The position numbers and the translations under genes were made by a program. A stretch of DNA of 58,223 bases, from contig VFJW01000010.1 of NCBI GenBank assembly GCA_009885845.1, positions 1 through 58,223 of the forward strand, written 5' to 3'. The notes beneath the pieces were generated by a model that worked only from the letters and a program-made list of their open reading frames with translations, searched no databases and was not told where the DNA came from. Positions 16,647 to 25,850 of the stretch are shown here, piece after piece (position 1 is the stretch's first letter; each line of letters begins with the position of its first letter). This stretch comes from Geobacter sp. Its GTDB lineage: Bacteria > Desulfobacterota > Desulfuromonadia > Geobacterales > Pseudopelobacteraceae.

Positions 16647-17141
16647 ATGTCATTCACCACCCTCACCTGCCCCACCTGTGGTTCCGGCGTGAAACAGTAT
16701 CGAAATCCATTTCCAACGGTAGATATTATTATTGAGCTGGAAAATGGGATTGTGCTGATTGAACGAAAGAACGATCCGATTGGCTGGGCTTTGCCTGGCG
16801 GTTTTGTAGACTATGGCGAATCACTGGAATCTGCTGCTGTTCGGGAAGCCCGGGAAGAAACGTCACTGGATATTTCAAATCTGCGGTTATTGGGATGTTA
16901 TTCCGATCCGGCTCGTGACGCCCGGATGCATACCATTTCAACGGTATTCGTTGCATCAGCTCACGGCATTCCACGTGCAGCAGATGATGCCCTGAGTCTG
17001 GCAACGTTTAGTCATGCTACCCTGCCGAAGGCTCTCTGTTTTGACCATGCCCGAATTCTTGCCGATTATTATACCATGCTTAAAGCACTGCAAAATTCAG
17101 TGCAGGAACCGCAGGGATCAAGCCACTCTCAACACACTTAG
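16647..17141 (+). CDS. Nudix hydrolase
   Basis: 164 aa from the ATG at 16647 (AGGGGGA just upstream; an in-frame ATG at 16632 lies in the terminator tail). The Nudix box reads [18 protein letters not shown] then REETSLDI, matching Gx5Ex7REUxEE with Ser in place of the usual Gly near the end. A CPTCG motif lies near the N-terminus. The family cleaves nucleoside diphosphates linked to another moiety; the substrate is unknown. The 3' end overlaps the convergent mqnA gene by 62 bp. Confidence 0.88.
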   Translation: MSFTTLTCPTCGSGVKQYRNPFPTVDIIIELENGIVLIERKNDPIGWALPGGFVDYGESLESAAVREAREETSLDISNLRLLGCYSDPARDARMHTISTVFVASAHGIPRAADDALSLATFSHATLPKALCFDHARILADYYTMLKALQNSVQEPQGSSHSQHT

Positions 17142-17898
17142 CAAAATAAAGCATCAAACCTGCTTGAGCGCGATCATCAAGTTGATATGAGATGTTGTCC
17201 CGCCAATATGACAATAATCGATCATGCCCCATCCAGGCGACATCATTCGCAGGCATCTCTATCTTATCCAACAGTGCAGGAACAAGATTTTTAGCTTCAA
17301 TCAAATGCCGGGCAAGAGTCCTCAGTTCCAGTCCTTCAGCAACTTCATTTCGACAGAGCCAGAGGGCAAAAACGAACGGATATCCTGTCCATGTGTACCA
17401 CATCTCACCGAGGTCATACACAAACATGTCTGTTTTTTCCAGAGATGCCCTCAATGCAGAATCACCGATAAGCAATATGGCAGATGATTCACCATATGGT
17501 GAAGTTGCGCCCGGAAGAGCTTTTTTGTAGGTACATAAGCAATTGAACCGCTGGTGAAGCAGAATCTTGAGCAGATTTACGGAGGTGGCGGATTCGGAGC
17601 TGAGCAGGATACTCCGGCCATTCAGCTTTTCAACAGGAACTTTGGAAAAGAGCAGCACACTTGCAACTGCGCCGATGCTTGAAATGGAAAGCTGCGGTAA
17701 TATTGTGTAGCGATCAGGATGCAAGGCGTACTCAATTGAAGATGAAGGGCAAACATCAATCTCGCCGGCAAGAAGCATCCTGTTCAACTCAGTCGGAAAG
17801 CCGGTTACAAATTCGTAGCCTGAACTGGGGAAATTCTCTCGCAGGACATGAAAGAGAGGGATGCAATTTGCATACTCAATCTGTCCAATTTTCAGCAT
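17080..17898 (-). CDS. mqnA: Chorismate dehydratase of the futalosine menaquinone pathway
   Basis: 272 aa of the MqnA family, a periplasmic-binding-protein-like fold that converts chorismate to 3-enolpyruvylbenzoate. Recognisable parts are [16 protein letters not shown] at the N-terminus, [43 protein letters not shown] and [20 protein letters not shown]. It implies menaquinone is made through futalosine rather than MenF-MenD. The ATG overlaps the stop of the upstream TolC-type gene by one base (TGATG). The 3' end overlaps the Nudix gene on the other strand. Confidence 0.92.
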   Translation of the reverse strand: MLKIGQIEYANCIPLFHVLRENFPSSGYEFVTGFPTELNRMLLAGEIDVCPSSSIEYALHPDRYTILPQLSISSIGAVASVLLFSKVPVEKLNGRSILLSSESATSVNLLKILLHQRFNCLCTYKKALPGATSPYGESSAILLIGDSALRASLEKTDMFVYDLGEMWYTWTGYPFVFALWLCRNEVAEGLELRTLARHLIEAKNLVPALLDKIEMPANDVAWMGHDRLLSYWRDNISYQLDDRAQAGLMLYFAKCVESGLIPAVPALNFAVL

Positions 17899-19382
17899 CA
17901 GTGAGTTGCTGAGTATAGTTTATCGGCTTCAGCTTCTACAACCCGGACTCTTTCCCGGTCCAGTAGCTCACCGGTTACCTGCCAATAAATGGTCAGGGCA
18001 TTTGCATACCCGACAACAGCCTTGATCTGGTTACTCTTGGACACTGCCAGATCATTCTCTACATCCAGAACATCTTTGGTCGTAGCCAAGCCGACCTCAT
18101 TTTTACGGATAAACGCTCTCAGGCGCTCTTCAGCAAAAACTTTCCCTCGATCAGCCACTTCAATCTGTTTAAAACCGACAACAACTCCTCGAATTGCAGC
18201 TTTGACTTCTTTTGTCGTATTTTCCTCCAGACTGCGCAACTGCAGTGAAATCTGCTCAGTTTTGAGCCTGCTTTTGCGATATTCGTTTTCTGCCGCATCA
18301 TTTCCCAGCGGATAACTAAGATTAAGTCCGATACTCCAGACGGGGTAATCAAATGAAAAAGCCCTGTCCAGGTTCCGCTGATACGTTGTATCCAGACCGG
18401 TTAACTGGGCTGAGGCTGTCAAAGTGAGTTCGGGACGGGTCTTTTGTTTAAAATATTTTGTTTGAAGTTCATTCAGCTCAAGATTACGCTTCTGCTCTCG
18501 TACATCTGGACGGTTGAGGGCTTTTTGGATCGCTTCACTCTCGATCGCGTCAAAACGTTCACGAGAAGGCTGATCGACAGTCTGCATAGAGCCTACGCCG
18601 GGATCCAACTGCAGCAACAGGTGTAAGACATCACTCTGATCACTCACAGCACGCTCTGCGTCAATTAGTTCTTTTTCACGGGTAACGGCGCCAAATTCCG
18701 CATTAAGTACTTCCATAGCGGGCAAAACACCCGCCTTGACACGCGCCTGAGTATCGGAGAGTATTTTTTTCGCCAATTCCAACGATACTTTTTTCACATC
18801 TCGTTCTTCCCGCAGACTGTGGAGCTTGTAATATTCAGTACGTACCTGAGCCACAGTTGACATCAGCCTGGAATTAAACCGTTCGAGTGAAGCATCCTTA
18901 GACAATCTCGACACATTAATATTGACCTCAGTAGCTTCCCGTCCCAGACCTTTTAGAAGAGGCTGCGTCAGAGTCACTCCCAGACTCGATTGCCAGTAAT
19001 CATACGTGAGTTTGTCATTTTTATTATGTACGTTGGTAAAACCGGCTGTGGCGGTAGCGCCCGTCCAAAGCAACTGGCTCAGACCAGCGTTCAGTTGAAA
19101 AGCACTCGCCACAGTTGAAACCGGAGTACTTGTACCAGCCGTACGGGTTGTAGAATCGGAATAATTGGTTTGGGCAGTAAACAACGGGTTATAAATAGCG
19201 CGGTTACGATTGATATCTGCTTCAAACTGTGCTGAATTGTACAATTCCGCTCGTACATCAAGGTTTTTCTCAACCGCCATACGGATGGCTTCGTTCAGAG
19301 TCAGCGAAAGTGGTGTCTCCGCAGAATGTACAACAACCGGAAGGATAAGCATCGTAATTGCCAACAATACAGGTAAGCGCAC
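17898..19382 (-). CDS. TolC-family outer membrane efflux protein
   Basis: 494 aa with a Sec signal peptide (LPVLLAITMLILPVVVHSAE). Two outer-membrane-efflux repeats follow: LTLNEAIRMAVEKNLDVRAE at the start, and long helices such as LHSLREERDVKKVSLELAKK and ERLRAFIRKNEVGLATTKDVLDVENDL. Such proteins form trimeric outer-membrane tunnels for RND, ABC or type I systems. No inner-membrane partner lies nearby, so its pump is elsewhere. Start is GTG at 19382 with AAAGGA upstream. It is translationally coupled to mqnA, an unexpected pairing. Confidence 0.88.
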   Translation of the reverse strand: MRLPVLLAITMLILPVVVHSAETPLSLTLNEAIRMAVEKNLDVRAELYNSAQFEADINRNRAIYNPLFTAQTNYSDSTTRTAGTSTPVSTVASAFQLNAGLSQLLWTGATATAGFTNVHNKNDKLTYDYWQSSLGVTLTQPLLKGLGREATEVNINVSRLSKDASLERFNSRLMSTVAQVRTEYYKLHSLREERDVKKVSLELAKKILSDTQARVKAGVLPAMEVLNAEFGAVTREKELIDAERAVSDQSDVLHLLLQLDPGVGSMQTVDQPSRERFDAIESEAIQKALNRPDVREQKRNLELNELQTKYFKQKTRPELTLTASAQLTGLDTTYQRNLDRAFSFDYPVWSIGLNLSYPLGNDAAENEYRKSRLKTEQISLQLRSLEENTTKEVKAAIRGVVVGFKQIEVADRGKVFAEERLRAFIRKNEVGLATTKDVLDVENDLAVSKSNQIKAVVGYANALTIYWQVTGELLDRERVRVVEAEADKLYSATH

Positions 19383-19401
19383 GTCTGGATTCCTTTCAAA
19401 T

Positions 19402-19435
19402 AAAACAGGGCGAGATCACTTCATGACCCCGCCCT
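19402..19435 (-). terminator. Probable terminator downstream of gcvH
   Basis: AGGGCG/CGCCCT arms (19407-19412 and 19430-19435), with partial inner pairing, are followed on the minus strand by GTTTTATTT. The hairpin lies between gcvH and the TolC-type gene and probably ends the accB-accC-gcvH transcript. Confidence 0.55.
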
Positions 19436-19457
19436 TATACCACAGTTTGGTGAAAAT

Positions 19458-19844
19458 TTAATCCCTGTTTTCGATATAATCAGCATAATCATCTGCTGAC
19501 AGGAGATTTTTTAATTCTTCAGGATCGTCAAGCGAGACCTCCACCAGCCAGGCGCCGTCGTATGGATCGTCATTGAGCAGTTCCGGGTTGTCCAGCGCTT
19601 CATGATTGACACTCCGGACCGTCCCGCTGAACGGCGCATAAAGAGAGGCTACCGTTTTTTGAGCTTCTATTGAACCGATTGAATCGTCCTGTTCAATTTC
19701 ATCACCTTCTTCAGGGAGTTCCACGCATCTGATTGTGCCCAACTCCTCCTGAGCAAAATCTGTAATGCCTATAACTGCTGATCCGTTTTCGATCCTGACC
19801 CAGATATGCTCTTTCGAATATTTCAGTTCATCAGGAAAGTCCAT
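19458..19844 (-). CDS. gcvH: Glycine cleavage system H protein
   Basis: 128-aa lipoyl carrier. YSKEHIWVRIENGSAVIGITDFAQEELG and the lipoylation site SIEAQKTVASLYAPFSG (Lys in QKT) identify it. The family signature is usually E(S/T)VKA; here it is EAQKTVAS, with the lysine retained. The start is 5 bp after the accC stop, so it is read with the fatty-acid carboxylase genes. No gcvT or gcvP is nearby. A stand-alone H protein may act as a lipoate relay or serve a distant glycine cleavage operon. Confidence 0.9.
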   Translation of the reverse strand: MDFPDELKYSKEHIWVRIENGSAVIGITDFAQEELGTIRCVELPEEGDEIEQDDSIGSIEAQKTVASLYAPFSGTVRSVNHEALDNPELLNDDPYDGAWLVEVSLDDPEELKNLLSADDYADYIENRD

Positions 19845-19849
19845 GGTAA

Positions 19850-21190
19850 TTACTCCAGCACAATTCTTTCTAGAAAAGAGGTATCGATATCACCTTCTAT
19901 AAAATCTTTGTGAGCCATGATACGCTTATGAAAGAATATAGTCGTCTTAATTCCTTCAATTCGATATTCGTCGAGAGCACGCGCCATACGCTTGATTGCT
20001 TCCTCACGCGTATCTGCGTGAACGATCAGCTTGCCGATCAGTGAATCGTAATTGGGCACGACGGAATACTGGTCGTATACGAACGAATCTACGCGAACAC
20101 CAAAACCACCGGGAGGATGATACGCAGTTATTTTACCCGGACAGGGGGTAAATTTGAAAGGATCCTCGGCGTTGATGCGGCATTCAATTGCGTGTCCCCT
20201 GATCTGGATATCCTCCTGTTTGTAGCGCAGGGGAATACCTGCTGCCGAACGGATCTGCTCACGGACCAGATCCACCCCGGTAATCATTTCCGTCACCGGG
20301 TGTTCAACCTGTATGCGGGTATTCATCTCCATGAAGAAAAAGTTATTCTGTTTATCAACCAGAAACTCGACGGTTCCTGCACTGTTATAGCCTACTGCAG
20401 CGGCAGCCCTGACTGCAGCGTCCCCCATAGCCTTGCGGATTTCAGGGGTAACAACGGTTGAAGGCGCTTCTTCGATCAATTTCTGGTGGCGGCGCTGGAT
20501 TGAGCAATCACGCTCTCCCAGATGAATGACGTTACCATGTTTGTCACCAAGAATCTGAATCTCAACGTGACGCGGTTTTTCGCAGTATCGCTCGATATAT
20601 ACTTCCGGGTTACCGAATCCAGACTGGGCTTCAGCACGAGCAGTCGCAAAAGCATTCGGAAGAGCTGCTTGAGAATGGACAATTTTCATGCCGCGTCCGC
20701 CACCGCCTGCAGTTGCCTTTATGATAACCGGAAATCCGATTTCCTTGGCAACTTTAACCGCTTCCTCCACCGAATGAACACCCTCTTTGGTTCCGGGGAG
20801 AATTGGTACTCCCTGTTTGATTACCGCCTGACGCGCACTTATTTTATCGCCCATAATGCGCATACTTTCAGCGGTCGGTCCGATAAATGTTATACCGCAC
20901 TTTTCACAGACTTCAGCAAATTTCGGGTTTTCAGACAGGAAGCCATAGCCCGGATGGATCGCTTCGGCATCGGTCAATTCGGCTGCGCTGATGATAGCAT
21001 TGATGTTGAGATAACTCAGTGCACTGGGAGCAGGGCCGATACAAACACTTTCGTCAGCCAGTTTGACATGGAGCGAATGGATATCTGCCTGGGAATAGAC
21101 AGCAACAGTCTTGATGCCCAACTCTTTGCAAGCCCTGATAATCCTGACGGCAATTTCGCCGCGATTGGCAATAAGTACTTTATGAAACAT
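19850..21190 (-). CDS. accC: Biotin carboxylase subunit of acetyl-CoA carboxylase
   Basis: 446-aa ATP-grasp enzyme that carboxylates biotin on AccB. Motifs: [35 protein letters not shown], the glycine-rich ATP loop [40 protein letters not shown] and [18 protein letters not shown]. It starts 27 bp after accB and is followed by gcvH after 5 bp. Confidence 0.97.
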   Translation of the reverse strand: MFHKVLIANRGEIAVRIIRACKELGIKTVAVYSQADIHSLHVKLADESVCIGPAPSALSYLNINAIISAAELTDAEAIHPGYGFLSENPKFAEVCEKCGITFIGPTAESMRIMGDKISARQAVIKQGVPILPGTKEGVHSVEEAVKVAKEIGFPVIIKATAGGGGRGMKIVHSQAALPNAFATARAEAQSGFGNPEVYIERYCEKPRHVEIQILGDKHGNVIHLGERDCSIQRRHQKLIEEAPSTVVTPEIRKAMGDAAVRAAAAVGYNSAGTVEFLVDKQNNFFFMEMNTRIQVEHPVTEMITGVDLVREQIRSAAGIPLRYKQEDIQIRGHAIECRINAEDPFKFTPCPGKITAYHPPGGFGVRVDSFVYDQYSVVPNYDSLIGKLIVHADTREEAIKRMARALDEYRIEGIKTTIFFHKRIMAHKDFIEGDIDTSFLERIVLE

Positions 21191-21217
21191 GACGGCGAAC
21201 CCCGCTCTAAAAAGAAA

Positions 21218-21700
21218 TTATAGTTTTTGGATGACGAACAATGCGTCGCCGTATTCTACCGCTTGAGCGTTATCTTTGCAAATCTTCAGGATCTTGCATT
21301 TACACTCGGCTTCTATCTCGTTCATCAATTTCATTGCCTCCACGATACAGAGTACCTGCCCTTTTTCTACGACCTGACCAACGGTAACGTAGGGAGCCGC
21401 CTCCGGACCGGGAGCTTCATAAAAAGTTCCGACAATCGGGGAATTAAGTGTATCGCCCGTTTCAGATACCGCTACTGCAGAAGCAGCAGAAGCAATTGGG
21501 GCAGCAACAGGAGCCGCTGCAGGGGCATGCTGATAACCTTGGGGGGCGTACTGGTGAGCCGCCGGAGCAGCAACCGTAACATATTCCGTTTTCTGTCCGC
21601 GTTTGATGACTATTTTCTCATCAGAATTATCCATTTCAAATTCGGTGATGTCTGTTTCTGTTACAAGTTTGATCAGCAGTTTCAGGTCTTTGATATCCAT
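21218..21700 (-). CDS. accB: Biotin carboxyl carrier protein
   Basis: 160 aa. N-terminal residues DIKDLKLLIKLVTETDITEFEM are typical of BCCP, followed by an Ala/Pro-rich linker (about residues 42-80). A C-terminal biotinyl domain has the modified lysine in VEAMKLMNEIEAE near residue 122. It lies directly before accC. In many genomes efp sits just upstream; here only 70 bp separates it from a peptidase gene, so efp is absent from this spot. Confidence 0.96.
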   Translation of the reverse strand: MDIKDLKLLIKLVTETDITEFEMDNSDEKIVIKRGQKTEYVTVAAPAAHQYAPQGYQHAPAAAPVAAPIASAASAVAVSETGDTLNSPIVGTFYEAPGPEAAPYVTVGQVVEKGQVLCIVEAMKLMNEIEAECKCKILKICKDNAQAVEYGDALFVIQKL

Positions 21701-21770
21701 TGCGGTTCGTCTCCTTTTACAGTCAGTCTGATATTAATGAATTAAAAAATGTGTGACATACTTCAAAAAC

Positions 21771-22841
21771 CTACAGGACCAGTAATTGCTTATCCGCACT
21801 GGTAATGACGTGGCATCCCGCTCCAGTAACCACCACGGTGTCTTCAATCCTGACACCACCAAATCCCGGAATATATATGCCCGGCTCAATAGTAATGACC
21901 ATCCCCTCTTCAAGCACTGCAGCACTGCGCGGAGAAAGTGTTGGCGCTTCGTGTATCTCCAGGCCAATGCCATGCCCTAAGCCATGCCCGAAATAGTCTC
22001 CGAAGCCTTTATCCCGGATGAATGATCGTGCAACCTCATCCAGATCCTTACAGCTGATACCCGGCCTGACAGCCTGAATGGCAAGATCGTGAGCCGTCCT
22101 TACGATTGAATGAATTTCCTGGGCCCGAAGCTCAGGTTTCCCACAGGAGACAGTAACAGTTTCATCAGAATGATAGCCGTCCCGTAATGCGCCAAAATCA
22201 ATTGTTACCAGTTCACCTGACTGAATGATCTTGTCGCTGGCCCTGCCATGGGGCATGGCACCTCGCTCTCCGGAAGCAACGATAAAATCAAACGCCTTGC
22301 CATCAGCACCGCGCCGCCGTATTTCAAGCTCAAGCGCCAGGGCAATGTCAACCTCACAAACTCCAGGTTTGATTTCCGCCAGCACCGAAGTAAGAGCCAG
22401 TGACGAAAGCGTGGCAACCGAGGTGAGCAGCTCAATTTCAGAGAGGTCTTTACAACAACGGATCTCGTCGAGATCGGAACCAAGATCAACCAGTTCAAAG
22501 CCGTTCAGTTTTTCAGACATTCGCCGATAGGCGCTGACCGTTGTGTGAGTTGCTTCGAATCCAATCCGGTCGAGGCCGTATTCATTGGCTAAAGCGACAA
22601 TTGTATCGCTGCGAACAGCACCGCATTCCATGATTTCAGCATTCTGAATTTCTTCAGCAGCCTGAGCAGTATAACGCGAATCACATAAAAACCATGTGTG
22701 ATCCTGGGATATCAGCAAAGCTGCTTCCGAGCCGCTAAAACCGGTCAGATAACGGATATTCCTGAGATCAGTGAATAATACGGCTTTAAGAGAATATTCT
22801 GCAAAGAACCGTTTCAGACGAGAACGTCTGTTTTTTAGCAT
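21771..22841 (-). CDS. M24-family Xaa-Pro aminopeptidase/dipeptidase
   Basis: 356 aa with an N-terminal creatinase-like domain (VLFTDLRNIRYLTGFSGSEAAL) and a C-terminal pita-bread metallopeptidase domain. Five metal ligands can be placed: two Asp in TIDFGALRDGYHSDETVTV, His in GHGLGHGIGLEIHE, Glu in ITIEPGIYIP and Glu in VRIEDTVVV. The family removes N-terminal residues before proline, or splits Xaa-Pro dipeptides, in the cytoplasm. It is commonly found beside aroQ and accB. Confidence 0.92.
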   Translation of the reverse strand: MLKNRRSRLKRFFAEYSLKAVLFTDLRNIRYLTGFSGSEAALLISQDHTWFLCDSRYTAQAAEEIQNAEIMECGAVRSDTIVALANEYGLDRIGFEATHTTVSAYRRMSEKLNGFELVDLGSDLDEIRCCKDLSEIELLTSVATLSSLALTSVLAEIKPGVCEVDIALALELEIRRRGADGKAFDFIVASGERGAMPHGRASDKIIQSGELVTIDFGALRDGYHSDETVTVSCGKPELRAQEIHSIVRTAHDLAIQAVRPGISCKDLDEVARSFIRDKGFGDYFGHGLGHGIGLEIHEAPTLSPRSAAVLEEGMVITIEPGIYIPGFGGVRIEDTVVVTGAGCHVITSADKQLLVL

Positions 22842-22862
22842 AAATGAAACCCAGACTACAAA

Positions 22863-22889
22863 CTGTTTTTACAATGCACTGTAAAACAG
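22863..22889 (-). other. Hairpin between aroQ and the peptidase gene
   Basis: CTGTTTTTACA (22863-22873) and TGTAAAACAG (22880-22889) pair over 10 bp with one bulge. No U-run follows on the minus strand, so this is at most a partial terminator or mRNA-stabilising structure. Confidence 0.35.
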
Positions 22890-22913
22890 CTGAGATTGAC
22901 CTATAGAAATTTA

Positions 22914-23348
22914 TCAATTTTTAACGTAATTAAATAACGCCCGCAAGCCGAGCAGATAGCTGTCACGACCAAATCCACATATCTGACCAATTGCAATCGG
23001 AGCTACCAGACTGGAATGTCGAAACGTTTCCCGACTGTGAATATTTGAGAGATGAACTTCAACGCAGGGAATACCAACAGCCGACAAGGCATCTCGAATT
23101 GCAATACTGGTGTGAGTATAAGCGGCGGGATTGATAAGGATACCGTGACAATTCTGTGCAGCAGCTTGGATTGCATTGATCAACTCACCCTCTGCATTTG
23201 ACTGAAAAAAAGAAAGCTCACACTCTAACTCAGCAGACAGCTTTTCCAGAGCAGAATTAATTTCTGCAAGCGTTTCACTCCCATAGATCGCAGGTTCACG
23301 CTTTCCAAGCAGATTCAAGTTAGGTCCATGCAGTACCAAAAAATTCAT
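22914..23348 (-). CDS. aroQ: 3-dehydroquinate dehydratase, type II
   Basis: 144-aa class II dehydroquinase, a dodecameric enzyme making 3-dehydroshikimate. Signature segments are [19 protein letters not shown] with the active-site Tyr and Arg, [17 protein letters not shown] and [19 protein letters not shown]. It starts 2 bp after the roadblock gene and belongs to the aroC-aroK-aroB run. This is step three of the shikimate pathway. Confidence 0.96.
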   Translation of the reverse strand: MNFLVLHGPNLNLLGKREPAIYGSETLAEINSALEKLSAELECELSFFQSNAEGELINAIQAAAQNCHGILINPAAYTHTSIAIRDALSAVGIPCVEVHLSNIHSRETFRHSSLVAPIAIGQICGFGRDSYLLGLRALFNYVKN

Positions 23349-23350
23349 AG

Positions 23351-23713
23351 TTAAGAAAGCTCCCTGAGCACTTCAAAAGACTTAAGTTTGAGCATATAGC
23401 GCCCCTTGCCGATATTTCCATCACGTTTCATTATAAGGGCAACAAAAAGATCATCGTTTAGCACTCTGACAACGACACAGGTTCGGGACGTTGCTATGGA
23501 GACCTCTTCAAGATCGCCCATTTTTATAACGTCAACAGCTCGTTTGATCTCTTTAAGAACGGTAGCATATTCAACTGAAAGGAGCTGCATATCGAACTCC
23601 GACTGGTCTCCAATGACTTCATCAATCGGTATGCCGTCGTAGGCCATGATTACTGCAGCCAGGGAGCCTTCAACGCTCTGGACAATACTGTTCAGTGCAT
23701 CTCTTAGCGACAT
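23351..23713 (-). CDS. Roadblock/LC7-domain protein (MglB-like)
   Basis: 120 aa consisting of one roadblock/LC7 fold: [32 protein letters not shown] at the start, then [17 protein letters not shown] and a [25 protein letters not shown] strand pair. Roadblock proteins in bacteria dimerise and often regulate small Ras-like GTPases such as MglA. No GTPase gene lies in the window. It overlaps the end of the TPR gene by 10 bp, so the two are coupled within the aro operon. Confidence 0.85.
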   Translation of the reverse strand: MSLRDALNSIVQSVEGSLAAVIMAYDGIPIDEVIGDQSEFDMQLLSVEYATVLKEIKRAVDVIKMGDLEEVSIATSRTCVVVRVLNDDLFVALIMKRDGNIGKGRYMLKLKSFEVLRELS

Positions 23714-24768
23714 GATTTTATCCTCCTGATATTTTCAAGCCATCCATCCAGCGTAACAAGTGTCTTATCAGCAACACCACTCGGAGTCATCACAGGAGCA
23801 GCACTATCATGCCAGAAGACATCTTCTTCGGGTTGCTGATTTTCAAACTCGGAAACAGTAGATTCCAGCAAAGCAACCGGTTCGGGTTCCAGATGAAACT
23901 CTTCAGACGGCATGCTGAAAATGGCCTCTGCCTCTGCCTCTGCCTCTGCCTCTGCCTCTGCCTCTGCCTCTGCCTCTGCCTCTGCCTCTGCCTCAACTTC
24001 CACTTCAAATGAATCTTCCATGCGTAACTCAGGGTCCGACTGATCAGCAATCTGTTCCTCAAGCTTGGCTATACGCCCAGCGGTTAAACTATCTGCAGGG
24101 TTTTCGGCCAGAATGGCCCGATAAATTTCGAGGGCCTTTTGAATAAATCCCTGGGTGACATATAGCTCCGCCAAAGTACCGGTTGAAAGAGGATCGTGAT
24201 TCGAAGCCGCCGGGATTTCCGGTTCAGAAGGAGTCACCTGGAATTGGAGTTCCGTTTCCGGCTCGTCTTCCTCAATTATATCGATCTCCTCCAGAATTTC
24301 CAGATCTTCTATTATCTCGTCGTCATCATCCTCATCCGGCTCAATTTCACGGGCTGATCGTTCAAGATGTTCCAGTTCAAGCCGACATTCAATATCGTCA
24401 GGCGCAAACTCCAGTGCAGTTCGGAACGCAATAACGGCAGCATCAAGATCGCCCGCATCAACGCTGAGACGACCAAGCAGTTTTTGCGATGGCAGATCTT
24501 CAGGTAACGACGCTACAACCAAATGCAAAGCCGTCAAAGCTTCATCATGCAATCCTTTGGCATGGCATGCCAGAGCAAGGGATCTTTGACCAGCAAGATA
24601 ACCGGGATGTTTCGTTACTCCCTGGCGGGCAATATGAAGAGCATCATCAATCAACCCAACTTTGAGGTACACATCCGAAAGCCGGGCGAAGCAGAACGAG
24701 TCCGGCGTTTTGGCAAGGTATTCCTCAAGGTTTTTGATATCCGTCCAGAATGAAGCAGTATCCTGCAT
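23704..24768 (-). CDS. TPR protein with a long Glu-Ala repeat
   Basis: 354 aa from the ATG at 24768, which has GGAGG 7 bases before; a GTG six bases earlier is poorly spaced. N-terminal TPR motifs include DSFCFARLSDVYLKVGLIDDALHIAR and ALACHAKGLHDEALTALHLV. An acidic region (EPDEDDDDEIIEDLEILEEID) follows, then another TPR (TLAELYVTQGFIQKALEIYRAIL) and an (Glu-Ala) run encoded by a hexanucleotide repeat. The protein likely scaffolds other proteins. Pairing with a roadblock protein suggests a shared regulatory or motility-like module, which is an inference. Confidence 0.82.
   Translation of the reverse strand: MQDTASFWTDIKNLEEYLAKTPDSFCFARLSDVYLKVGLIDDALHIARQGVTKHPGYLAGQRSLALACHAKGLHDEALTALHLVVASLPEDLPSQKLLGRLSVDAGDLDAAVIAFRTALEFAPDDIECRLELEHLERSAREIEPDEDDDDEIIEDLEILEEIDIIEEDEPETELQFQVTPSEPEIPAASNHDPLSTGTLAELYVTQGFIQKALEIYRAILAENPADSLTAGRIAKLEEQIADQSDPELRMEDSFEVEVEAEAEAEAEAEAEAEAEAEAEAEAIFSMPSEEFHLEPEPVALLESTVSEFENQQPEEDVFWHDSAAPVMTPSGVADKTLVTLDGWLENIRRIKSCR
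23924..23994. repeat. Hexanucleotide tandem repeat (about 12 units) inside the TPR gene
   Basis: GCCTCT is repeated without interruption over 71 bp on the plus strand. On the coding strand it gives alternating GAG-GCA codons, i.e. poly(Glu-Ala). As the unit is 6 bp, slippage changes protein length by two residues without breaking the frame. Confidence 0.95.
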
Positions 24769-24770
24769 GG

Positions 24771-25850
24771 TCACGCCTCCAGACCGCTCAGCCTGAGCAG
24801 CTCTTCGGAAGTATGCTGCGACATGGCATACATGCCGATGCCCTTGTTACAAATAAAGGTAATACTACCGCTTTTTGATTTTTTGTCGGCGGCAACCGTA
24901 TTCAAAAGCTGCTGACGGTCATAGGGCGGAATATCAACCGGAAGTCCGCAGCGGGAAATAAGGGCACAGATTCTTGCAGCATCATCCCGACTGCAGATCC
25001 CTTTGGCAACCGATATTCTGGATGCCAGCACCATACCGATCGCAACTGCTTCGCCATGTACCAGGCACTGATATCCAGAAAGCGTTTCAAAAGCATGCCC
25101 GAGTGTGTGGCCGTAATTCAGAATGGCACGCAAACCAGCTTCTTTTTCGTCCATCTCTACTACCTGCGCTTTTATGTGACAGGATCGCAAGATAATATCT
25201 ATCAGGACATCCGGCTTCATCTCCAGAATTGCAGCACAGTTTGACTCTACGAATTCAAAAAAAGGACGATCTATAACCACCCCGTATTTAATTACTTCAG
25301 CAAGCCCTGCTCGAAACTGACGCCGGTCAAGAGTAGTGAGGGTATTAATATCAATCAACACCAGACGTGGCTGATAAAAGGCACCAATCAGGTTTTTGCC
25401 TTTCGGGTGATCAATCCCTGTCTTACCGCCAACACTGCTGTCAACCTGAGCTAAAAGAGTTGTTGGCACCTGTACGAACGGAATACCCCTCATCCATGTT
25501 GCGGCAGCATAACCGGCTACGTCACCAACAACACCGCCACCAAGTGCGACTATGAAGGACCCCCGATCAACGCCTGCCGCAAGAAGATCATCGTAAAGCC
25601 GGTTCAGTGTTGTACTGTTTTTAAATTCTTCGCCGTCCGGTATGTCTATCAAAACGACAGAAAATCCAGCCGTCACAAGAGACTTTTTCACCTCTGCGCC
25701 ATACAATGCAGAGACAGTCGGGTTTGATATAACTGCCGCAACGCCTTTCAGCCCGACTTCACGGCACCGGTTGCCAAGCGAGACCAGAGCACCATGCTCA
25801 ATAACAATATCATAACCGTTCTCAGCAAGATTAACTGACAGTACGCTCAC
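24771..25850 (-). CDS. aroB: 3-dehydroquinate synthase
   Basis: NAD-dependent cyclisation of DAHP to 3-dehydroquinate, step two of the pathway. Core motifs: ALGGGVVGDVAGYAAATWMR, VQVPTTLLAQVDSSVGGKTG, HPKGKNLIGAFYQPRLVLID and NYGHTLGHAFE with the zinc His residues. The frame is open to 25874, but the GTG at 25850-25848 overlaps the aroK stop as GTGA and gives 359 aa, the normal length. It is followed after 2 bp by the TPR gene. Confidence 0.95.
   Translation of the reverse strand: MSVLSVNLAENGYDIVIEHGALVSLGNRCREVGLKGVAAVISNPTVSALYGAEVKKSLVTAGFSVVLIDIPDGEEFKNSTTLNRLYDDLLAAGVDRGSFIVALGGGVVGDVAGYAAATWMRGIPFVQVPTTLLAQVDSSVGGKTGIDHPKGKNLIGAFYQPRLVLIDINTLTTLDRRQFRAGLAEVIKYGVVIDRPFFEFVESNCAAILEMKPDVLIDIILRSCHIKAQVVEMDEKEAGLRAILNYGHTLGHAFETLSGYQCLVHGEAVAIGMVLASRISVAKGICSRDDAARICALISRCGLPVDIPPYDRQQLLNTVAADKKSKSGSITFICNKGIGMYAMSQHTSEELLRLSGLEA

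Noticed and set aside
23924-23994. Tandem repeat considered as a CRISPR or minisatellite
   Set aside because: A 6-bp unit with no spacers; it simply encodes Glu-Ala.
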